DNA from: JBFHER01 sp041584055
GTDB taxonomy: Bacteria > Bacteroidota > Bacteroidia > Bacteroidales > UBA5342
Length of the DNA: 20,869 bases
Reading direction: 5' to 3'
NCBI GenBank assembly: GCA_041584055.1
Contig: JBFHER010000037.1
Span: 1-20,869, forward strand
Part shown: positions 15,869-20,869 of the stretch, piece by piece
How positions within the stretch are numbered: the first letter of the stretch is position 1
Layout of the letters: each line of letters starts with the position of its first letter
Made by a program: the position numbers and the translations under genes
Notes under the pieces: model-generated
Database searches by the model: none
Seen by the model: the letters and a program-made list of their open reading frames with translations, nothing else
Told to the model about the DNA's origin: nothing

Positions 15869-15904
15869 TATAACAAGGGCTAAATTTAATATAATTTAAG
15901 AATT

Positions 15905-16942
15905 TTACGAAATTAAAGTGATCTCTCCTCTTAAGGGTTTTGAAAATAATCGTTTTACCTCATTCAAATCCGTATAATTCCCCAGTAAAAACATCAGTTT
16001 CGTCAAAGCGGCCTCAGTGGTAATATCATAACCATTCAGGATTCCACGGTGCACCAGATCCATGCTTGTTTCATACCGACCTGTTTCTACCCTTCCCCCG
16101 GGACACTGACTCACGTTGACAATAATAATATTTCTTTCAATGGCTTGTTTCAAATCATTTTGAAACCAATCGAGCGTTGGTGCATTTCCTGTTCCGTAGG
16201 TTTCAACCACCACTGCTTTTATCTCATCCGAATGCAGGACACTTTTGATGAAATTCCGCATGCCAGGGAAAAGCTTCACAAGTGCCACGCTGTTGTCTAA
16301 TTTTAAAGACACTGAAAATTTCTCCTTCTCATCCGGCAAATGGATTGCCTCTTCGTTATAGGTAATGTGAATTCCAGCCACTGCTAGCGGAGGATAATTA
16401 TGCGACTTAAAAGCATTAAACTGCTGCGCATAGTGTTTTGTAGTTCTATTTCCGCGGTACAAATGATTCTCAAAATACAAACAAACCTCTGGCACGATGG
16501 GCGCACCAAACATTTTAGCCCCGGCAATCTCCACGGCTGTAATCAAATTCTCCCTTCCATCGGTACGAACCACACCGATTGGCAGCTGAGATCCGGTAAA
16601 GATCACCGGTTTCCCCAGACCGTCCAACATAAAACTAAGGGCGGAAGCGCTAAACGACATGGTATCTGTTCCATGCAGGATTACAAATCCATCATACACA
16701 TCATAATTAAGTCTTATCAAGTCAGCGATCCGGATCCACTCCTGAATGGTCATGTCGGAAGAATCAATCAAAGGATCAAAAGAAATTGAATTGATTTCGC
16801 AATCCATTTGCTTTAATTCCGGAACATGGTGTTCGAGATTCTCAAAGTCCATAGGTGACAGAACATGGGTCAGGGGATCTTCAACCATACCAATTGTTCC
16901 TCCTGTATAGATGATCAATATGGATGTCTTGATTTTTTCCAT
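15905..16942 (-). CDS. Type I L-asparaginase
   Basis: A 345-residue enzyme that hydrolyses asparagine to aspartate and ammonia. Both active-site signatures are present: YTGGTIGMVEDP (12-23) with nucleophile Thr16, and ILHGTDTMSFSA (88-99) with Thr92 and Asp93. Lys169 in GNRTTKH completes the second triad. There is no signal peptide, so it should be cytoplasmic like E. coli AnsA, whose length (about 340) it matches. The LHGTDTM and DGRENLITA segments separate it from the periplasmic type II enzymes. It is the last gene of the folE-tatD-asparaginase run, 21 bp after tatD. Confidence 0.94.
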   Translation of the reverse strand: MEKIKTSILIIYTGGTIGMVEDPLTHVLSPMDFENLEHHVPELKQMDCEINSISFDPLIDSSDMTIQEWIRIADLIRLNYDVYDGFVILHGTDTMSFSASALSFMLDGLGKPVIFTGSQLPIGVVRTDGRENLITAVEIAGAKMFGAPIVPEVCLYFENHLYRGNRTTKHYAQQFNAFKSHNYPPLAVAGIHITYNEEAIHLPDEKEKFSVSLKLDNSVALVKLFPGMRNFIKSVLHSDEIKAVVVETYGTGNAPTLDWFQNDLKQAIERNIIIVNVSQCPGGRVETGRYETSMDLVHRGILNGYDITTEAALTKLMFLLGNYTDLNEVKRLFSKPLRGEITLIS

Positions 16943-16963
16943 TGGAAACAGGTTTACAGTTTG

Positions 16964-17779
16964 CTAGATAAAAGTATGCAAGTTAAACAATCTTACTGCA
17001 TTTCCAGTGGTTATTTTTGCAACATCTGCTGATTTTAAATTTAAAGCATTCGCAACAGCGTCCCTTATCATCGGAAGGTATGCACTTTCGTTGCGCCTCC
17101 CTCTATAAGGTGTAGGCGCCAGATAAGGTGCATCCGTCTCAAGCAGGAGTGATTCTATTCCAATTTCACTCAGCGCATACTTAAGATCACTGTTTTTAAA
17201 GGTAACAATTCCATTGATCCCAAAGTAGAAATTTCCTAACGCTTTTATTTGTTTTACCTCTTCAACACCTCCGGTAAAACTATGAAACACGCCGAACAGA
17301 TCTTTATGTTTATAGTCCTTTAATATAGTAAAGATCTCCTGAAAAGAGTCGCGCGCATGTATCACCACCGGTTTTCCCAAAGCAACGGCCCAGTCAAGTT
17401 GAACCCGAAAGACCCTTTCCTGCTCCTTCATGTAGGTGGCATCCCAATAAAGATCAATGCCTATTTCACCGATGGCACAAAACCTGTGCTTTTTCAACAA
17501 GGCTTCAATATGGTCCAGCTCTTGCTGATAATCCGTGTTCACGGAGCACGGATGCAAGCCCATCATGGGGATCATAAAGTCAGGGTACTTGTCCACAAGC
17601 GTCATTAATGCTTCAGTCGTGCCAGCGTCCACATTGGGCAGCAAAACATATTGCAAACCAGCTGCTTTGGCTCTCGTTACAACCGCCTCAACATCATCCC
17701 TAAACTGCTCCAGATACAAGTGGGCATGTGTATCAATCATTCCAAAATTATTATAATACGACGAAAGCCTGTTCTCCAT
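16964..17779 (-). CDS. TatD family metal-dependent hydrolase (DNase)
   Basis: A TIM-barrel hydrolase, 271 residues from the first Met. Metal ligands of the TatD family are all visible: His18 and His20 in MIDTHAHL, Glu105 in GEIGID, His141 in VIHARD, His166 in FHSFTGG and Asp216 in LLETDAPYLAP. Family members usually begin right at MIDTHxHL, so the true start is probably Met14 (17740) rather than 17779. That would give 258 residues and a 54-bp gap to folE. Family members are reported as 3'-5' DNases or RNases in DNA repair or RNA quality control; the substrate cannot be read here. Of the TatD/YcfH/YjjV paralogues I cannot decide which is closest. Confidence 0.93.
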   Translation of the reverse strand: MENRLSSYYNNFGMIDTHAHLYLEQFRDDVEAVVTRAKAAGLQYVLLPNVDAGTTEALMTLVDKYPDFMIPMMGLHPCSVNTDYQQELDHIEALLKKHRFCAIGEIGIDLYWDATYMKEQERVFRVQLDWAVALGKPVVIHARDSFQEIFTILKDYKHKDLFGVFHSFTGGVEEVKQIKALGNFYFGINGIVTFKNSDLKYALSEIGIESLLLETDAPYLAPTPYRGRRNESAYLPMIRDAVANALNLKSADVAKITTGNAVRLFNLHTFI

Positions 17780-17794
17780 TCATCTTCGGTGCTA

Positions 17795-18412
17795 CTAGCG
17801 TATAGAATTTATCTTAATCAGATTGATGAATTCTTCCCGTGTTTTAGCACTGGTAAATGCACCGGTAAAATCAGAAGTGGTTGTAATTGAATTCTGCTTT
17901 TGAATCCCCCGCATCTGCATACACATATGTTGCGCCTCAATCACCACCATAACGCCCAAAGGGTGCAGCGTATTTTGGATGCATTCCTTAATTTGCGTGG
18001 TTAATCGTTCCTGTACCTGCAATCGACGTGAGAATATCTCCACAACCCGTGCTATTTTACTAAGTCCGGTAATATAGCCATTGGGGATGTATGCAACATG
18101 TGCTTTTCCAAAAAACGGAAGCATGTGATGTTCGCACATAGAATACAAATCAATGTCTTTCACAATCACCATTTGCTGATATTCTTCTTTAAACATTGCA
18201 GACTTAAGAGTTGCCACCGGGTCCATGCCATAGCCTTGTGTTAAAAATTGCAATGATTTTGCAACGCGATGCGGTGTTTTCAGCAAGCCTTCCCTTTTCG
18301 GATCTTCTCCCAATAATTTAAGAATTTTTTCATAATAAGTCCCCACCTCTTCATTTATCTCCTTATTATATTGATCCACACGTACATAACCCTTATTATC
18401 TGATTTATCCAT
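17795..18412 (-). CDS. folE: GTP cyclohydrolase I (FolE)
   Basis: A 205-residue enzyme that converts GTP to dihydroneopterin triphosphate, the first step toward folate and pterins. Zinc ligands Cys93, His96 and Cys164 are present. They lie in SMCEHHMLPFFGKAHVAYIP (91-110) and in the EAQHMCMQMRGI region (159-170). The GLSKIARVVEIFSRRLQVQE stretch (116-135) is the family signature. The size is normal for type IA enzymes; the zinc site shows it is not the zinc-independent type IB. It opens the folE-tatD-asparaginase transcript. A perfect -7 TATTTTTG on the minus strand (18446-18439) would give a 20-nt leader, but no -33 TTTG is at the right distance. Confidence 0.96.
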   Translation of the reverse strand: MDKSDNKGYVRVDQYNKEINEEVGTYYEKILKLLGEDPKREGLLKTPHRVAKSLQFLTQGYGMDPVATLKSAMFKEEYQQMVIVKDIDLYSMCEHHMLPFFGKAHVAYIPNGYITGLSKIARVVEIFSRRLQVQERLTTQIKECIQNTLHPLGVMVVIEAQHMCMQMRGIQKQNSITTTSDFTGAFTSAKTREEFINLIKINSIR

Positions 18413-18488
18413 TCTCTTGTTTTTAATTGTTTATGCATCAAAAATAACACTTAATCCAAAAAAAATACATTATTCAACAATAAACAAT

Positions 18489-18496
18489 TAATTTTG
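18489..18496 (+). promoter_or_regulatory. Candidate -7 element for hldD
   Basis: TAATTTTG matches the Bacteroidota -7 consensus TAnnTTTG exactly. It would start transcription near 18503, about 70 nt before the hldD ATG. There is no TTTG 19-21 nt upstream, so support is limited to the -7 element. Confidence 0.35.
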
Positions 18497-18571
18497 TCGT
18501 TCGCATTAGTGTGATAAATAGGTACATCCTCCGGATCTTTATGAATTAAGGAATTTAGCTGAGCGTAAGAA

Positions 18572-19534
18572 ATGATCATAATAACTGGAACAGCGGGATT
18601 TATTGGAAGCAATCTGGTCTCGGAACTTTTTAAAAGGGGATACGATGATATTATTTGTGTCGACCTCCCTGGTAAAAATGAAAGTTCGGAATATCTTAAA
18701 AACAGAGACCTTCAATTTGTCCCCCATAGCGACCTGAATGAATTCATTCAAGCCAATCATCATTTTGTTGAGACAGTCATCCATCTTGGAGCCTGCTCTG
18801 ACACAACTGAGACAGATGAAGATTTCATACGTGAAATAAACATTGAATTTAGCAAGCAATTATGGCATGTTTGTACACAACATGGCATTCCATATATTTA
18901 TGCATCTTCAGCAGCCACTTATGGTGATGGAAAAAATGGATACAATGACTCACATGACATTGTAAACCAACTGCATCCCTTAAATTTATACGGTTGGTCA
19001 AAGAATGAATTTGACAAATGGACCCTGAAACAAACAATCACCCCTTCATTTTGGGCAGGTCTAAAATTTTTCAATGTTTATGGTCCCAACGAAGATCACA
19101 AGAATGGACAAGCGTCTGTAATAAAACACGCATTTGCACAGATACAGGAAAACGGTGAGGTTGCATTGTTCAGGTCACATCGTAACGACATCAGGGATGG
19201 GGAACAATCCCGTGATTTTATCTATGTAAAAGATGTTTGTGACGTCATTATCTTTTTTATGGAAGAGAGGAGACAAAGTGGAATCTTCAATGTTGGCACC
19301 GGAAAAAGCAGATCATTTAAGGACCTGGCGATTTCAACATTCAGAGCCATGAATGCTGAACCGCATATTAAATTTGTTGATACACCTTTGAAAATTCGCG
19401 GAAAATATCAATATTACACAAAAGCAAACATCTCAAAACTGAGGAATATTGGATACACAAAACCCTTTACAGAACTTGAAGCAGGGGTAAGGGAATATGT
19501 AACCAACTATTTAGTAGAAAACAGATTTAACTAA
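18572..19534 (+). CDS. hldD: ADP-L-glycero-D-manno-heptose 6-epimerase
   Basis: A 320-residue short-chain dehydrogenase-type epimerase making ADP-L-glycero-D-manno-heptose for the LPS inner core. It has the NADP-binding TGTAGFIGSN (5-14) and the HLGACSDTTETDED segment (71-84) typical of HldD. The active site includes SSAATYGDG (112-120) and Tyr140-x-x-x-Lys144. KFFNVYGPNEDHKNGQ, which follows, is another HldD-specific block. Length matches the family (about 310-320). It is transcribed away from folE across a 159-bp divergent region. No other LPS heptose gene (hldE, gmhA, gmhB) is nearby in this window. Confidence 0.95.
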   Translation: MIIITGTAGFIGSNLVSELFKRGYDDIICVDLPGKNESSEYLKNRDLQFVPHSDLNEFIQANHHFVETVIHLGACSDTTETDEDFIREINIEFSKQLWHVCTQHGIPYIYASSAATYGDGKNGYNDSHDIVNQLHPLNLYGWSKNEFDKWTLKQTITPSFWAGLKFFNVYGPNEDHKNGQASVIKHAFAQIQENGEVALFRSHRNDIRDGEQSRDFIYVKDVCDVIIFFMEERRQSGIFNVGTGKSRSFKDLAISTFRAMNAEPHIKFVDTPLKIRGKYQYYTKANISKLRNIGYTKPFTELEAGVREYVTNYLVENRFN

Positions 19535-19579
19535 ATGAGTGCCTTATTTTTGGTCCTTTTTGCATAAAGCCTGACGAAG

Positions 19580-20356
19580 ATGCAGAACAGTAAGCAAACC
19601 GTCATTGTATTGCAAAGCGACAACTCCGTCGAATTAAAAACCGCAGAATTTGCTTCATACATTTCAGAACGGTTTAACATACAACTTGCAAAACTAACAT
19701 TCAGTTTCCCACAGCATTACCTACCCCTTCATCACACTTATCCATTCCCATTTTATAAAAGGACTGCCGAGCAGCTCAAAGAAAGGCTGAACAAATTAAT
19801 GGAAGCACACGACAGTGTGATGGTTATTTTTGCATATAACAGAAAGCACCTTTGGCAAAAAAACAGAATCTCTGATATACTCATGGCTTGCAGAGACTTA
19901 CGCATCCCCTATATTGGCGTGCCCGAAGACGGGGACACATTTAAAGGGCTGAAAAAAATTGCATTGCCCATTGGATTTTTAGTTGAAGAAAAAGAGAAAG
20001 CTCCACTAAGCAATGTTTTCAGTGAATACTGCGGTGCATCCATCGAGATGATTCAGCCTAAGGACAAGGGGAAGCGTGCAATGTATAATGTTGAATTTAT
20101 ACAGAAAATACTTCAAAACTATCAACGGGAACCTTTGCTAATTAAAGGAACAAAATCCAGCTTTAAAATTGAATTTGAAGCACTTCAGCTGGCAAAAGAA
20201 AGACATTACGACATTGTATTTATCAGTGGATCCAGAGAGTACACTCTGGATGATATTTTCTTTCGCCCTAAAGAAGGAAAAATCCTGTGGAAAGCAAATA
20301 TCCCCATACTGATTATTAATCCCCGGGATGACATTTACGTATTATGCGGGAATTAA
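19580..20356 (+). CDS. Uncharacterised protein, possibly UspA-like tandem domain
   Basis: A 258-residue cytoplasmic protein of unknown function. Two halves can be seen. The first (7-116) starts with a strand TVIVLQS, continues with a long helix RTAEQLKERLNKLMEAHDSV (61-80), and ends in the strand MVIFAYNRKHLW and IPYIGVPED. The second (about 123-250) starts LKKIALPIGFLVEEKEKAPLSNVFSEYCGASIEMIQP, which resembles a UspA strand-helix-strand start. It ends with DIVFISGSREYTLDD and IPILIINPRDD, where UspA proteins have a final strand before the C-terminus. The ATP-binding G-2x-G-9x-G(S/T) motif is not obvious, so ATP binding is doubtful. It lies 45 bp after hldD, same strand. The assignment as Usp-like is an inference from strand pattern only. 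Confidence 0.55.
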   Translation: MQNSKQTVIVLQSDNSVELKTAEFASYISERFNIQLAKLTFSFPQHYLPLHHTYPFPFYKRTAEQLKERLNKLMEAHDSVMVIFAYNRKHLWQKNRISDILMACRDLRIPYIGVPEDGDTFKGLKKIALPIGFLVEEKEKAPLSNVFSEYCGASIEMIQPKDKGKRAMYNVEFIQKILQNYQREPLLIKGTKSSFKIEFEALQLAKERHYDIVFISGSREYTLDDIFFRPKEGKILWKANIPILIINPRDDIYVLCGN

Positions 20357-20869
20357 TATAATTTCAGTCGCTCATTCCCCCGAAGCACCCTCAGAGCATT
20401 CATGGCCAGCGCGCGCAGTTCATCTTCTCCCGGATACACCTTCACTTTTGCAATGAAGTTAACACGTTGCTTTATCAGGCCCACCACATACTTGCTATGC
20501 GCAATGCCCCCTGTTAATAGGATGGCATCAACCCTTCCTTTAAGAACCGTGGCCATGGCCCCTATTTCCTTTGACGCCTGATATGCCATCGCCTCCAGAA
20601 TCAATTGGCATTTCTCATCACCAGACATTGCTTTTTCTTCCACCCTGCTCGCTTCATTCAATCCAAGATGTCCCATCATTCCACCCAAGCCATTCAACAT
20701 CAGTTTCACCTCTGCAGGCGTATATTTCCCACTAAAGGCTAGCTTTGCAAGGTCACCGGCGGGAATGGTACCTGCCCTTTCCGGAGAAAATGGGCCATAA
20801 CCATCCACCCCGTTATTCACATCCACTACTCTGCCATAACGATGTGCTCCAATGGTAATTCCACCTCCC
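20353..20869 (-). CDS. buk: Butyrate kinase, C-terminal half (5' end beyond window)
   Basis: The frame is open to the right edge, so the N-terminal half is missing. About 172 residues are present, where the whole family is around 355. The visible part starts GGGITIGAHRYGRVVDVNNG, the butyrate/acetate-kinase phosphate-transfer region, then DGYGPFSPERAGTIPAGDL, the butyrate-kinase-specific block. LLTGGIAHSKYV follows, an ASKHA nucleotide-binding segment, and VYPGEDELRALAMNALRVL near the end is a family hallmark. The enzyme interconverts butyryl phosphate plus ADP with butyrate plus ATP, often beside phosphotransbutyrylase, which would lie off the right edge. It converges on the UspA-like gene and the two stop codons overlap. 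An internal GTG at 20826 should not be taken as the start. Confidence 0.94.
   Translation of the reverse strand, partial: GGGITIGAHRYGRVVDVNNGVDGYGPFSPERAGTIPAGDLAKLAFSGKYTPAEVKLMLNGLGGMMGHLGLNEASRVEEKAMSGDEKCQLILEAMAYQASKEIGAMATVLKGRVDAILLTGGIAHSKYVVGLIKQRVNFIAKVKVYPGEDELRALAMNALRVLRGNERLKLY

Noticed and set aside
16400..16789. 129-codon plus-strand open frame opposite the asparaginase gene
   Set aside because: Complement of conserved asparaginase motifs; composition is typical of an antisense shadow.
18539..18859. 106-codon minus-strand frame covering the start of hldD and the divergent region
   Set aside because: Antisense to the NADP-binding N-terminus of hldD; no family resemblance.

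Overview
The window looks like an ordinary chromosomal stretch from a member of the Bacteroidota. The evidence is the set of families present: an S41 protease / DUF4271 / HemD / RnpA / YidD run, an ExbB - small membrane protein - ExbD - ExbD cluster, a very long secreted PKD-repeat protein, and promoters of the Bacteroidota type (TTTG, about 20 nt, TAnnTTTG). I saw no insertion sequence, integrase, CRISPR array, phage gene or plasmid function. A butyrate kinase hints at a fermentative or at least acyl-phosphate-using lifestyle, and the heptose epimerase indicates a heptose-containing LPS core, hence a Gram-negative envelope.

Layout. Positions 1-5490 (minus strand) are one uninterrupted reading frame, cut by the left edge, for a secreted protein of at least 1830 residues. 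It has a signal peptide, several Ig-like/PKD-like modules, then thirteen complete PKD domains and the start of a fourteenth. Positions 5612-11602 (minus) are a tightly packed run read right to left: APS reductase (cysH), Na+/Ca2+ exchanger-type antiporter, dCMP deaminase, S41 C-terminal processing protease, DUF4271 membrane protein, uroporphyrinogen-III synthase (hemD), RNase P protein (rnpA) and yidD. Position 11736-13094 (minus) is an M20 dipeptidase. Positions 13195-15580 (minus) are a proton-channel operon: ExbB-like with a signal peptide and acidic linker, a four-helix membrane protein, and two ExbD-like proteins, closed by a clear intrinsic terminator. A tRNA-Ser(GGA) with its own consensus promoter lies just upstream. 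Positions 15905-18412 (minus) hold folE, tatD and a type I asparaginase, again closely spaced. At 18413-18571 transcription diverges: hldD and a UspA-like protein run on the plus strand to 20356. They converge with a butyrate kinase gene (minus) that runs off the right edge.

How the genes work together. Most are housekeeping: sulfate assimilation, nucleotide salvage, heme and folate precursors, tRNA 5' processing and membrane protein insertion. The two envelope loci are the proton-channel operon and the PKD protein. The least ordinary observation is in the PKD protein. In its distal half, domains alternate between two types, one with a cysteine only near its start and one with a cysteine only near its end. 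The remaining cysteines face each other across every second domain boundary with a spacing of 24-25 residues in all five cases. I found no convincing new multi-gene system here.
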